From Rikenellaceae bacterium (lineage in GTDB: Bacteria > Bacteroidota > Bacteroidia > Bacteroidales > Rikenellaceae): 64,000 nucleotides of DNA. The DNA is taken from assembly GCA_015059905.1 (NCBI GenBank), contig SUZN01000001.1, forward strand, positions 1 through 64,000. The letters run 5' to 3'. The translations under genes were made by a program, and so were the position numbers. Numbering within the stretch: position 1 is the first letter of the stretch; every line of letters starts with the position of its first letter. Below, one piece after another: positions 52,302-63,100 of the stretch. The notes under the pieces were generated by a model. That model searched no databases. It was given only the letters and a program-made list of their open reading frames with translations, and was not told where the DNA came from.

Positions 52302-55181
52302 TTAGAAGCCACCACGACCGCCACCGCCGCCGAAGCCGCCACCAGGACCACCCATGCCGCCGCCAGTACCACCCATACCGCCACGCATACCACCGCCCAT
52401 CATTGATGGGTCGAAGCCCTCGCGAGAACGGTTGTTGCTCTGACCGCCACCAGTGTTACGACGCAGGTTGTAGGTGAACTTGATACCGAAGTAACGACCG
52501 ATAACGCTGCTCATAGATGTCTGCATATATTGTGAGTTCCACGAACGGTTGAAGCCATCGTTGCGATTGAATACGTCATTTGCTACGAGCTGCACCTCTC
52601 CCATCTTCTTCAATACCTTCATACCGATACCGAAGTTGCAGATAAGATTCTCGTGCTCGAGCTTGCTCGCCAGCTCATTCAAGCCCTGCACCTTCGAGTA
52701 GTTGGCGTTTGCACTCAACGTCAAACCGAAGCCGAACACCACGCGAACATTACCAAAGATATGATGGTTGAGCTCCTCACGGTCGCTCTCTGGCGATGCG
52801 GTGTTTGTCACGTTGCTGTATGATGGGTGGTAAGCCACGCGGAAATCAACATAGTCGCTGAAGTTTGAACTCAATGATACACCACCACCTGCTGTGCGGC
52901 GCTTCGAGTAGTTCTTAACCTCGTTGATAATCGAAGGCGACTGGTTTACACCACCATTAGCGTCAATGTTGAAGTTACAGCCAATCCAAGTAATAGGGAA
53001 ACCGTAGCTGATATGACCGTTGTAGTTCCACGCACCGTCGGTATTCACAGGCTTTGAGTATTGACCCGTAGGAGAGAGTGTTGTGAGCAACTCGCCATCG
53101 GGGCTGATAACCTCATAACCTGGACGGTTACGGATAACCGATGTTACGATAGAGCGCTGTGCGATAGAGCCGCCCACACCCACAGAAAATGTTGTTCCGT
53201 TCTCGATGCCCGAGTAGTTGTAATTAAGGTTTGCTCGGTGTGAGTATGAAGGCTTCAGGTCGGGGTTACCTGCCGAGATGTGATTTACGTTAGAGATATC
53301 CACCACATCCTGCAACTGACCAACCGAAGGGTTAGAGGTTGCCGAGTTCACACGCACCATCAAACGATTCTCCATATTGAGCTTGATGCGACCCATTACA
53401 GAGTATGTGATGTTCTGGAACTTCTTCTCTGGCAGGGTGTAAAGCGCAGGATACAGACGCTCGCTGTTCATCGTAACGTGCTGATAGTTCAGACGACCGT
53501 TGATTGAAGTACCCTCATTGCCAAAGCGGAAACCTGGACCTACACGGTGAGTGAGGTATGAGGTATTGTGACTGTTTGAGTACTCGGGGTCAATGTCGGC
53601 AGCATAGTTGCCCGAGAGGAAGTCGTAGAGACGTGTCAAGCGGTCGGCATCATTCTCGTTGTAGTTAATGTTGTAACCCATTGTAATCTGTGCGTGAGTG
53701 CCAATAGGCTCTGCGTAGGTGATACCACCGTTAAGGCTATAACCATAATTATCCGACAAAGAACGCTGCTGGATAGGGTCCTCGTTCACGCGCTTCTCTG
53801 AATAGTTTTCACTGTTTGAGTCGCTTGTGTTGTAGTTCAAACCGAAGTTCACCTGAAGCGTGCGACCCGCTTTCTCGCCCAGACGCAACATATAGTGACC
53901 ATTCACGCCAGTGTTGATATTGTCGCTCTCGCCGATGTTCCAGTTGTTAAGCAGGATGTCGCCGATGTCGCTCACGGGGAAATAGTTGTTGGCGCTTGTG
54001 CCGTTGCTCTCGTTATCGCTTGTTGAGACGTTGGCACGTAGCATCAAACGCTGACGCTCGCTTATGCGCCACTCGAAACGTGTATTGAACGAGTGCGAGC
54101 TACCCTTGCCCTGGCTGTTGCTGTTGGAAATCTGACGCTGATACAACTCGTCGGGGTTGTTGTTGGCAATCTCCTCGTCGGTGAGGAAGTAGTCGCGCTC
54201 GCTCCAGCTCCAGTGCTTGTTGTTATTGGCGTTGAAGGTGTAGCTACCCTCCAATTTAACCTTGTCGTTCTCGCCCCACTGTGCGATGTAGTTTATACCA
54301 CCCATACCCATCTTTGAATCGGAGTTACCGTTCATATTGTTGGCGCTGAAGCGCAGAGTGGTCTTTGATATTTTGCGGAAGAAGTTCACGTTTCCATCCA
54401 CCGAGCCGTAGTGCTGTGTGTCGTCGTGACGCTTTGGCTCGAAGGCATACATCGCGTTGAACTTACCGAAGATAGCTGTCTTGATTTTTGTCACGAGGTT
54501 GATTGCCTTGTAGCTGTTGCCATCGTCAATGCCCGAGAACTCAGCCTCGTCACTTAATTTGTCGAACACCTCCACCGATTTAATCTGGTCGGCAGGAATA
54601 GTCTTGATGGCTGTCGATACATCGTTGCCGAAGAACTCACGACCATCGACCAAAATCTTCTGTACAGTCTCGCCCTGTGTGGTGATTGTGCCGCCATCGA
54701 CCTTCAAGCCTGGCATCTTTGCCAAAAGCTCATCGGCGTCGGCATCGGGAAGCACCTTGAAGGCTGCCGCGTTGTAGGAGATGGTATCGCCATTGATTGA
54801 GGTACGTACCGCCTGTGTCACCACGCTCACCTCGTCAATCTTGTGGCGCTCCATCTCAACCTCCCATTCTGGGATGGTAAGTGGCTTGCCCTTCTCAACG
54901 GTAATCTCGATAGTGTCGGCAACGTAACCCAATGATGATGCAATCACACGGTATTTACCTGCTGCTACCTGTTTGAATTGGTAGGCACCTCGGATAGCTG
55001 TGAGGGCATATTTCTTCTCGAGCGTGTCGCGTAACGACATCAACTCAATCTGCGCTCCCACAACACCATCCTTCACACCATTCTCGGAGCATACGATTGT
55101 ACCATTAACGGCTACTTTCGACTGCGCCGAAACAGCGAGGGCTGTTAATAAAAAGATAAAGGTAAATAAAAGCTTTCTCAT
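52302..55181 (-). CDS. Outer-membrane beta-barrel protein with Gly-rich tail
   Basis: A 959-residue protein with a signal peptide (about 1-19, ending ALAVSA), a CarboxypepD_reg-like domain (about 24-105), a TonB-plug-like domain (about 150-235; LLAKMPGLKVDGGTITTQGE, KTIPADQIKSVEVFDKLSD) and a long barrel with many Asn/Ser-rich strands. The last barrel strand seems to be RYFGIKFTYNL, but the chain continues for about 45 residues as RRNTGGGQSNNRSREG followed by repeats of Gly-Gly-Met/Phe and a final Phe. Such a tail would face the periplasm after folding. There is no SusD gene next to it. -7 box TATTTTTG on the minus strand at 55208-55215. Confidence 0.87.
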   Translation of the reverse strand: MRKLLFTFIFLLTALAVSAQSKVAVNGTIVCSENGVKDGVVGAQIELMSLRDTLEKKYALTAIRGAYQFKQVAAGKYRVIASSLGYVADTIEITVEKGKPLTIPEWEVEMERHKIDEVSVVTQAVRTSINGDTISYNAAAFKVLPDADADELLAKMPGLKVDGGTITTQGETVQKILVDGREFFGNDVSTAIKTIPADQIKSVEVFDKLSDEAEFSGIDDGNSYKAINLVTKIKTAIFGKFNAMYAFEPKRHDDTQHYGSVDGNVNFFRKISKTTLRFSANNMNGNSDSKMGMGGINYIAQWGENDKVKLEGSYTFNANNNKHWSWSERDYFLTDEEIANNNPDELYQRQISNSNSQGKGSSHSFNTRFEWRISERQRLMLRANVSTSDNESNGTSANNYFPVSDIGDILLNNWNIGESDNINTGVNGHYMLRLGEKAGRTLQVNFGLNYNTSDSNSENYSEKRVNEDPIQQRSLSDNYGYSLNGGITYAEPIGTHAQITMGYNINYNENDADRLTRLYDFLSGNYAADIDPEYSNSHNTSYLTHRVGPGFRFGNEGTSINGRLNYQHVTMNSERLYPALYTLPEKKFQNITYSVMGRIKLNMENRLMVRVNSATSNPSVGQLQDVVDISNVNHISAGNPDLKPSYSHRANLNYNYSGIENGTTFSVGVGGSIAQRSIVTSVIRNRPGYEVISPDGELLTTLSPTGQYSKPVNTDGAWNYNGHISYGFPITWIGCNFNIDANGGVNQSPSIINEVKNYSKRRTAGGGVSLSSNFSDYVDFRVAYHPSYSNVTNTASPESDREELNHHIFGNVRVVFGFGLTLSANANYSKVQGLNELASKLEHENLICNFGIGMKVLKKMGEVQLVANDVFNRNDGFNRSWNSQYMQTSMSSVIGRYFGIKFTYNLRRNTGGGQSNNRSREGFDPSMMGGGMRGGMGGTGGGMGGPGGGFGGGGGRGGF

Positions 55182-55207
55182 ATCTTGTGTTTTTTGTTTT
55201 CACGGCA

Positions 55208-55215
55208 CAAAAATA
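55208..55215 (-). promoter_or_regulatory. -7 box of the large barrel gene
   Basis: TATTTTTG on the minus strand, 27 bases before the start at 55181; the -33 element is not clear. Confidence 0.45.
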
Positions 55216-55304
55216 TGAATTTATATTGAAAGAAAGCTTTAAGGGTTGGTGAAACGCCAAAAACGAGAGGTCAAATGGCTTTTGAAAGGGGTGATTAGTG
55301 CTGA

Positions 55305-55739
55305 TTACAGCGATAATCTATATACGTTGGTTGTCTTCTGCTGAAAACCGCTTGCGCGATAAAGTTCGTTGGCAGCTATGCGGGCGGGGTTGGATGTGAG
55401 CATCAGTGTGCAGGGCGAGAAGGTGCGGGCATACTCTATGGCGTGCTCGACAAGTCGTTTGCCATAACCCTTGCCGCGCGCTGCGCTATCTACCACAACA
55501 TCCTCTATCCACAATTTTCGTCCTGTGGGCGAGAGGTATGCTCCGACGGTCAGCATACCGACCACCTTACATTCTTCCCAAAGCAAAAAGAGAGCGCTTG
55601 ATGGGTCGCTGATAACCTCGCTTAACTCTCTCTCTGTAAAGTGGTGAGGAGTGGGGGTAAGCTGTGCGAGTAGTTGCGTTATAGCCTCGGCTGTTGCACT
55701 ATCGCACGAGGTGGCTCTGACAATCTTTACCTCGCACAT
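55305..55739 (-). CDS. GNAT family N-acetyltransferase
   Basis: A 144-residue acetyl-CoA-dependent acetyltransferase. The motif A region ARGKGYGKRLVEHAI (R-x-x-G-x-G) binds the CoA phosphates, preceded by the strand LWIEDVVVD. The end NELYRASGFQQ is typical of small-molecule GNATs. The start at 55739 is used since the stop of the YitT gene is 4 bases upstream of it. The acceptor amine is unknown. Confidence 0.88.
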   Translation of the reverse strand: MCEVKIVRATSCDSATAEAITQLLAQLTPTPHHFTERELSEVISDPSSALFLLWEECKVVGMLTVGAYLSPTGRKLWIEDVVVDSAARGKGYGKRLVEHAIEYARTFSPCTLMLTSNPARIAANELYRASGFQQKTTNVYRLSL

Positions 55740-55743
55740 TGTG

Positions 55744-56649
55744 TTAGAGTTTAATTGGTTGGAAACCACGACCATATACGCCCATAACCGATGCTACGGT
55801 CATAAATGCGTTGGGGTCAATCTGCTTGACATATTTCATCACAGTAGGGGTCTCTCGGTTGGAGCAGACTACCATAATCATTTTTGTCTGGTTGTGGGTG
55901 TAGCCGCCCTCGGACTGGATGAGCGTCACGCCACGTCCCAAACCGATGTTTAGCTCACGTGTAATCTCGTCATATTTGGGCGAGATGATGAATACCTGGC
56001 TCGATTGCTTGTTACCCGCCAGCACCATATCGGCAGTATAGCCAAAGACCAGAGTCATTATATAACCATATATCGCAGCGTCAATCGTAAAGCCTACGGT
56101 GAGCGACGAGGCGATAATCAGAAGGTCGAGTATAAAGATTATGCGACCATAACTTATGGCGCGGAACTTGTTGATAATCATAGCAACAATATCAGTTCCT
56201 CCAGCCGAGCCACCCTGCATAATAGCCATCGCCACGCCTACACCCGTGATGACACCTCCGACAACCATCGAGAGGAAACGGTCGATATGCAGAAAATCAT
56301 CCGCAGGGAGTATCTCTTGCCAGCCATTCATCGAGAGCGAGAGAACGAGTATGCAGTAGATTGTTTTGATGCCAAATTTCCAACCCAGCACGAAACCTGC
56401 GATGATGAGCAGAACGACGTTGATAAAGAGTACGATTGTACCGATTTTTATCTCCCAGCCGATGGTGTTCTCAAGTGCTGTGCTGATGACAATAGCGAGT
56501 CCCGATGCGGCACCACTCGTACTCTTGGCAGGCAATACGCAGCCAATCCAACCAAATGAGTATAAACACATTCCAAGAGTCATGATTAAGTACTCCTTGA
56601 GTGTTGTGAGCATTGAGTTCTGTGGTCGTTTTTTAGGGTTAGTAGTCAT
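55744..56649 (-). CDS. YitT family membrane protein (DUF161/DUF2179)
   Basis: A 301-residue protein with about five or six membrane segments in the first 200 residues. Family patterns are GMCLYSFGWIGCVLPAKSTSGAASGLAIVIST and GVAMAIMQGGSAGGTDIVAMIINK, and the C-terminal soluble DUF2179 domain (about 215-295) contains IGRGVTLI-type and SVMGVYGRGFQPIKL elements. Function of the family is unknown; some are linked to envelope stress or drug tolerance. It is co-transcribed with the GNAT gene behind it. Confidence 0.9.
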   Translation of the reverse strand: MTTNPKKRPQNSMLTTLKEYLIMTLGMCLYSFGWIGCVLPAKSTSGAASGLAIVISTALENTIGWEIKIGTIVLFINVVLLIIAGFVLGWKFGIKTIYCILVLSLSMNGWQEILPADDFLHIDRFLSMVVGGVITGVGVAMAIMQGGSAGGTDIVAMIINKFRAISYGRIIFILDLLIIASSLTVGFTIDAAIYGYIMTLVFGYTADMVLAGNKQSSQVFIISPKYDEITRELNIGLGRGVTLIQSEGGYTHNQTKMIMVVCSNRETPTVMKYVKQIDPNAFMTVASVMGVYGRGFQPIKL

Positions 56650-57022
56650 TTGTTTTGTCGTTTGTTGCTATTTAATTATGTGAAGATAGATAAAAATATT
56701 TAATGTTGTAGGCTTTTATGTGAAAATTTGCCAGTTGATGAATAATTTTGCAGTCGAGGGGAGAGTTTTGATTGTGCTTTTATGTGCCGAAAAGGGCAAT
56801 TTTGCGTAGCTCGGTCAAAATGGAATAATAGGTTGTCCAATTTAGCACTTTTATCCAATCGAAAATATCTATTTTTGCCCCTGCGTTCTTTGTAAAGGTG
56901 TTTTGTGAAAGGCGAAATTGGTCAAAAAGGTCAATAAGTGAGTAAAAAACTGAAAAACCTGAAAACTTTTTTTGTTTTTTAGTTTTCTGATGCTATTTTT
57001 GCACTTGAAAAATTGACAGAAA
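56650..57022. other. Regulatory spacer before the efflux operon
   Basis: A 373-base gap with the promoter for the TetR gene at its right end. It contains further -7-like boxes on the plus strand (TAATTTTG 56743-56750, TATTTTTG 56870-56877) and several GGTCAA motifs, at about 56813, 56919 and 56928. These could be operator half-sites or a small RNA region. There is no coding frame of note. Confidence 0.4.
56971..57001 (+). promoter_or_regulatory. Promoter of the TetR-efflux operon
   Basis: TTTG (56971-56974), a spacer of exactly 19 bases and TATTTTTG (56994-57001), 21 bases before the ATG. Confidence 0.72.
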
Positions 57023-57679
57023 ATGACACAACGCGTAAATATTATCAAACACGTTTCACAGATGATACTCTCACTGGGAGTAAAATCTGTGCGTATGGAT
57101 GATGTGGCGGGTGAGTTGGGAATGTCAAAGCGTACCCTCTACGAGATGTTCGGCGATAAGGAGGAGTTGTTATACGAGAGTTTGGCTTATCTGATTGACG
57201 AGCGCTGTCGTGACCTCTCGCAGAAGACCAAAGATTGCGAGAATATGTTCGAAGTGCTGCTGATAAGTGTACATGAGACGTGTGGTAACGGCTTTTCATC
57301 GGAGATGGAGCGACGCTTGACTCATAATCTCAAAAAGTTCTACCCAGCGGTATATGACCGTATTCGTTGTCGCCATTCGCAAAAGGGTGTAGAGAATTTG
57401 AAATACGCTCTTGACAAGTGTAACGAGGATGGCTTGCTCGACCCCAATGCCGATATTGAGCTTATGGCGCAGATGTTCCTGCTGACAGTGGGTAATTTCC
57501 TTACCGATAGCAATATCACATTGCCCGAGAATGTGAGTCGCGAGGAGGCCTTTGCCGTTATGGCGATTAACTTCCTGCGAGGTATGGCATCGGTCAAGGG
57601 ATTGCAGGTCATCGACCAGACACTCGCGCGTCAGTCACACTCGAAATGTCGTGTACAAAAAGAAAGTAGCGAAAATTAG
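57023..57679 (+). CDS. TetR family transcriptional regulator
   Basis: A 218-residue regulator with an N-terminal helix-turn-helix (about 18-50; SVRMDDVAGELGMSKRTLYEMFGDKEELL) and a helical ligand-binding C-terminal part. It precedes the TolC, adaptor and RND genes with 27 bases to the first, so it is probably the local, autoregulated repressor of efflux. The ligand is unknown. Confidence 0.93.
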   Translation: MTQRVNIIKHVSQMILSLGVKSVRMDDVAGELGMSKRTLYEMFGDKEELLYESLAYLIDERCRDLSQKTKDCENMFEVLLISVHETCGNGFSSEMERRLTHNLKKFYPAVYDRIRCRHSQKGVENLKYALDKCNEDGLLDPNADIELMAQMFLLTVGNFLTDSNITLPENVSREEAFAVMAINFLRGMASVKGLQVIDQTLARQSHSKCRVQKESSEN

Positions 57680-57706
57680 AAAAGAAAAATATTTAATTAG
57701 GTTATT

Positions 57707-59056
57707 ATGAAATTGAAGAATCTCTTTTATGCGTTTGTAGCGCTTGTGTGCGTTACAGCGGTGCCCGCAGTGGCACAGGAGAACACCGAGGCTGCAGCTT
57801 CGACCCCATTGGTGCTTACACTCGATGAGGCGTTGCAGATTGCCTTGAGTGAGAACCCCACGGTGAAGATCGCCGATCAGACTATCGAGAAGAAGAAGTA
57901 CGCCAAGAAGGGTACTTATGCAGCTTTGTGGCCAGAGATTTCAGCCTCGGCTACTTATCAGCGTTATATCAAGAAGCAGCGACTGCATTTTGGTGGTAAT
58001 GATATAGAGGTTGGTACAGCAAATAATATCTCAGCAGGTGTTAATGCTGCGATGCCTGTAGTTAACGTACAGTTGTGGAAGTCGTTGAAGCTTTCGGCGA
58101 TGGATGTTGAGCTCGCTGTTGAGCAGGCTCGCTCATCACGCATTGATATGGTTGAGCAGGTCTCAAAGGCTTTCTATCAGGTGCTTTTGGCAAAGGACTC
58201 TTACGATGTATATAAGCGCGTATATGACAACGCCGTTGAGAACCACCGAATCGTTGAGAAGAGATACTCGGTAGGTCAGGTGTCGGAGTATGATTTCATC
58301 CGTTCGCAGGTGAGTGTGGCAAATGCCGAGCCTAATGTGTTCAACGCCGAGAACTCAATCGTTTTGGCTTTGTGGCAGTTGAAGGCGTTGCTGGGTGTTG
58401 ATTTGGCAAAAGATGTTGATTGCAAGGGCAAACTGTCAGATTATGAGGTAGAACTTAATGCCCAGGTTGAGATGGGGGATTTGTCAGAAAACAGCACAAT
58501 GAAGCAGTTTGATATCCAGGAGGATATGCTGACCAAGGCTTTGGAGATTAAGCGAGCAGCTAACCTCCCAACGTTGGCTCTCTCTCTTGGCTATAACTAT
58601 ATTGTGATGAACGAGACCTTGAATTTCTCAGAGTACAAGTGGAACCCATACTCTGTTGCGGCTTTCTCACTCAACATCCCAATCTTTGCGGGTGGTAAGC
58701 GCCGTGCGGAGATTAACCAGGCGAAGATTGACTTGAACAGCTTGCAGCTTCAGCGCGAGAACACCGAGCGTCAGTTGCGTACAGCTATGATGTCATATTA
58801 CAGCAATATGCTCACCAATGTGAAGCAGTTCCACGCCTCATCGCAGACCATCTCGCAGGCAAAGCGTGGTTACGAAATCGCTGTTAAGCGTTACGAAGTG
58901 GGTGGCGGTACGCTGGTGGATGTGGATAACTCACAGCTCGCATACACACAGGCCGAGCTTACACGCTCGACAGCCATCTATAACTACCTGACAAATCAGG
59001 TGTCAATGGCAAAGATTATGGGCACTACTGCCGCAATCGAAAATCAGGAAAATTAA
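57707..59056 (+). CDS. TolC family outer-membrane efflux protein
   Basis: A 449-residue channel subunit with a signal peptide (about 1-23, ending AVAQ). Two internal TolC-type repeats are visible: the first has LTLDEALQIALSENPTVKIADQTIE and the second TKALEIKRAANLPTLALSLGYNY, each followed by long heptad-rich helices such as SLQLQRENTERQLRTAMMSYYSNM. It forms the outer-membrane exit of the RND pump encoded downstream. Confidence 0.94.
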   Translation: MKLKNLFYAFVALVCVTAVPAVAQENTEAAASTPLVLTLDEALQIALSENPTVKIADQTIEKKKYAKKGTYAALWPEISASATYQRYIKKQRLHFGGNDIEVGTANNISAGVNAAMPVVNVQLWKSLKLSAMDVELAVEQARSSRIDMVEQVSKAFYQVLLAKDSYDVYKRVYDNAVENHRIVEKRYSVGQVSEYDFIRSQVSVANAEPNVFNAENSIVLALWQLKALLGVDLAKDVDCKGKLSDYEVELNAQVEMGDLSENSTMKQFDIQEDMLTKALEIKRAANLPTLALSLGYNYIVMNETLNFSEYKWNPYSVAAFSLNIPIFAGGKRRAEINQAKIDLNSLQLQRENTERQLRTAMMSYYSNMLTNVKQFHASSQTISQAKRGYEIAVKRYEVGGGTLVDVDNSQLAYTQAELTRSTAIYNYLTNQVSMAKIMGTTAAIENQEN

Positions 59057-59071
59057 AAACGTAGAAGAGAT

Positions 59072-60109
59072 ATGAAAATGAATGTATTTGTAAAGACACT
59101 GCTCGTAGGTGGTGTATGCTTGGCAAGCGTAGCTTGCTCGTCGAAGAAGAGTGCCGAGGCTGCAGCGGAGCAGCCTGTGGTAGAGGCAAAGCCTAAAGTA
59201 ACAACAGCTGTGGTACACATCCAGGATGTGGATCAGCAGAGTGTATTCACAGGTAACGTTGAGGGTTATGCTGTGAATAACATCACTCCACAGCAGCCAC
59301 GTCGTATCACACGTCTGTTGGTGGATGTGGGTGACCGTGTAGTGGCAGGTCAGAAGGTTGCAGAGCTCGATAACGCAGCTTTGGACCAGGTGAAGGCACA
59401 GTATGAGAACAATAAGGCTAACTTCGAGCGTTCTGACGAGCTTTATAAGTTCGGTGGTGAGTCAAAGGCTAACTGGCAGGCTATGAAGACCGCTTATGAG
59501 GTATCAAAATCTACATACGAGAATATGTTGGAGAACACAACTCTGGTATCTCCTATCTCTGGTGTTGTTACAGCGCGTAACTACGACAACGGTGATATGT
59601 GTGGCGGTCTGCCAATCTTCGTTGTGCAGCGCATCAACCCTGTGAAGATTACAATCAACGTATCGGAGTCTCTCTACACTTATATTAAGAAGGGTATGGA
59701 GGTAGCGGTTGAGTTTGATGCTCTGCCAGAGCAGAAGTTCACTGCAAAGGTATCTCGCATCACTCCATCAATCGACGCTGCAACTCGCACATTCCCTGTC
59801 GAGCTGGTGTTGGCTAACGCGAAGGAGCTGGTTAAGCCAGGTATGTACGCACGCGTTACAATGAACTACGGTACACGCAAGAATATCGTTGTGCCTGATG
59901 TAGCCGTTGTTAAGCAGCTCGGTTCAGGTAACCGTTACATCTATGTATATAAGCAGGATGGTACAGTTGCCTTCCAGCGTGTAGAGCTTGGTCGCCGTAT
60001 GAACGACAAGTATGAGATTTTGAGCGGTATCGCCGATGGCGACGAGGTGGTAACATCTGGTCAGATAGCCTTGAAGGATGGCATCGCTGTGGAGCTTGTT
60101 AATGAGTAA
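59072..60109 (+). CDS. RND efflux periplasmic adaptor lipoprotein
   Basis: A 345-residue membrane-fusion protein with a lipoprotein signal (SVAC, C22). It has the biotinyl/lipoyl barrel halves around a helical hairpin (VDVGDRVVAGQKVAELDNAALDQVKAQYENNKANFERSDE region, shorter than in AcrA) and the second half LVSPISGVVTARNYDNGD, then the beta-barrel and membrane-proximal domains (AATRTFPVELVLANAKELVKPGMYARV). It bridges the pump and the TolC-type channel. Confidence 0.94.
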   Translation: MKMNVFVKTLLVGGVCLASVACSSKKSAEAAAEQPVVEAKPKVTTAVVHIQDVDQQSVFTGNVEGYAVNNITPQQPRRITRLLVDVGDRVVAGQKVAELDNAALDQVKAQYENNKANFERSDELYKFGGESKANWQAMKTAYEVSKSTYENMLENTTLVSPISGVVTARNYDNGDMCGGLPIFVVQRINPVKITINVSESLYTYIKKGMEVAVEFDALPEQKFTAKVSRITPSIDAATRTFPVELVLANAKELVKPGMYARVTMNYGTRKNIVVPDVAVVKQLGSGNRYIYVYKQDGTVAFQRVELGRRMNDKYEILSGIADGDEVVTSGQIALKDGIAVELVNE

Positions 60110-60130
60110 TAATTTGTAAACGAAGAAACG

Positions 60131-63100
60131 ATGAATATTTATAAGACATCGGTCCAAAACCCTATCACCACCATAATCCTCTTTGTGGCGATTATGATTT
60201 TTGGTGGTGTGTCGCTTTCGCGTCTTGGTATTGACCTTTTCCCCGACATCGAGTCGAATGCGATGTTGGTGATGACCACCTATCCTGGTGCGAGTGCCGA
60301 GGATATCGAGAATAACGTGACACGTCCTATCGAGAACGTGATTAACGGTGTTGACCACCTGAAGGATATCACCTCTACATCAAAAGAGAATATCTCTATC
60401 GTGGCTCTTGAGTTCGAGTATGGTTACGATTTGGACATCTTGGCAAATGATGTGCGAGATAAGTTGGATATGCTCTCTACACTGCCTGATGGTGTGAGTC
60501 AGCCTATCATCTTTAAGTTCTCTTCTGATATGATGCCTGTTTTGATGATGGGTGTGACAGCAAAGGAGAGTATGTCGGGTCTGTATAAGATTTTGGATGA
60601 CCAGATTGTGACCCCATTGGCTCGTGTTAGTGGTGTGGGTACGGTATCTATCGCGGGTATCCCACAGCGTGAGATTCAGATTTACTGTAATCCTAACAAG
60701 CTGGAGGCTTACAACCTTACTATCGAGCAGATTTCATCAGCTATCGCAGCTGTGAACCGCAACACCCCAGCAGGTTCGTTCGATGTGGGTTCGAACGCTT
60801 ATTCATTGCGTGTTGACCACGAGTTTGAGGACCCAAGTGAGATGTTGAGCCTTGTTGTTGGCTATCGCAACGGCGCGCCAATCCTGTTGAGCGATGTAGC
60901 AACAATCAACGACTCTGTTCAGGAGCGTATTCAGGAGGCATATAACAATGGCGAGCAGGGTGGTATGATTATCGTGCAGAAGAAGTCAGGTGCCAACTCT
61001 GTGAAGATTGCGCAGAGCGTGCAGGAGTATATCCAGGAGATTAAGGGTAACCTGCCTACCGATGTTGAGATCTTCACCATTATGGATACTTCGGATAATA
61101 TCATCTCAACAGTTCACTCGTTGCGTGATACTATCATTACGACATTCGCCCTTGTGATGCTCGTGGTATTCTTGTTCCTGGGTCGTTGGAGAGCAACTAT
61201 CGTTGTCGTGCTGACCATTCCAATCTCATTGCTTGCAGCCGTAATCTACATCTTTGCAACGGGTGAGACGCTTAACATCATCACGATGTCATCACTTTCG
61301 ATTGCCATCGGTATGGTTGTGGATAATGCCATTGTGGTGTTGGAGAATATTACCTCTCACATTGACCGTGGCGCTATGCCAAAGCAGGCAGCTATCTTCG
61401 CGACAAAGGAGGTGGGTATCTCTGTAATGGGTGGTACTCTTACTACAATTGCCGTGTTCTTGCCTTTGACAATGGTCCAGGGTATGGCGGGTATCTTGTT
61501 TAACTCAATGGGTTGGATGGTAACAATTACGCTTACCGTATCTACCATTGCGGCTATCACCTTTACCCCTGTACTTTGCTCGCTGATGATGAAGAAGAAT
61601 CCAAAGAAGGCGTGGTTCCAGGGTAAGATTGATGCCGTTATGGCGCGTTTCAATAACTTCTATGGTGGAATCCTGAATTGGTGCGTACACTATCGTAAGG
61701 TGGTTATATTGGGCTCTATCGGTCTGTTTATTGGTGTTATGGCAATCCTGGGTCCAAAGCTTAAGTCTGAGTTCTTCCCTGTGCAGGATAGTGCCTCTAT
61801 CTCGGCAGAGATTCAGTTGCCAGCAGGTACGCGTCAAGATATCACACGCGAGTTGGCTCTGGAGCTTTCGGAGCGTATCGAAAAACAGTATGAGGGTATC
61901 ATCTTGAACATTGGTGTTCGTGAGGGTCAGGCAGATACTGACAACACATTCGCATCGTTGAGCACAAACGGTACGCACGTTATCTCTATGAATATGCGTT
62001 TTGTGAAGAAGACCGAGCGAGAGATTGGATTGAAGCAGATAGGTGATGGTATCCGTAAGATTCTCGACGAGTACTCTATTATTCGTAAATATACCGTAAC
62101 CGAGGGTGGTGGCGGAATGGCTGGTAAGACATCTGTCGATATCGAGATTTATGGTTACGACTTCGATACGTCGGATGCACTTGCAGAGCAGGTAGCACAG
62201 ATGTTCCGCGCAATGGATGGTTGCTCGGAGGTGACAATCTCTCGTGATGAGTACACCCCAGAGTATCACGTTGATTTCGACCTTGAGAAGTTGGCTCGTA
62301 GCGGTTTGGATGTAACAACAGCTTCGATGTACCTGCGTAATCGTATCAATGGTTCGGTGACATCTTTCTATCGCGAGGATGGTGACGAGTATGACATCCG
62401 CGTGCGTTACGACCGTAAGTTCCGTGAGTCAATCGAGGATATTGAGAATATCACTATCTACAACCAGATGGGTCAGGGTATCAAGGTTCGTGATATTGGT
62501 GTAGTGAAGGAGGCTGCAACACCCCCTGCCATTACACGTAAGAACCGTGAGCGTTACGTTACTGTATCGGGTGTAGTAGCTTCGGGTTATGCTTTGAGTG
62601 AGATTGTTGAGGAGGCAAAACTTAAGATGAACGATATCCAGATGCCATCGGGCTTTATGTGGCAGATTGGCGGTACATACGAGGACCAGCAGGAGACTTT
62701 CGGCGACTTGTTCTTGTTGATGGGATTGATGGTTATCCTGGTGTTCGTGATTATGGCATCGCAGTTTGAGTCACTTACCTACCCATTCGTAATTATGTTC
62801 TCATTGCCATTTGCGGTTGTGGGTGTGATTATCGGTCTGGCTCTGACGGGTACTCCAATGAATATTATGTCGCTGTTGGGTATTCTGATGTTGATTGGTA
62901 TCGTGGTGAACAACGGTATCGTGTTGGTGGATTACACTTTGCTCTGCCGTGAGCGCGGTATGGGTATCTACGAGTCAGTTGTTGCAGCAGGTAGAAGCCG
63001 TCTGCGTCCTATCCTTATGACTACTCTTACCACTGTGCTTGGTATGATTCCAATGGCGGTAGGTAATGGTGTCGGTGCCGAGATGTGGAACTCACTCGGT

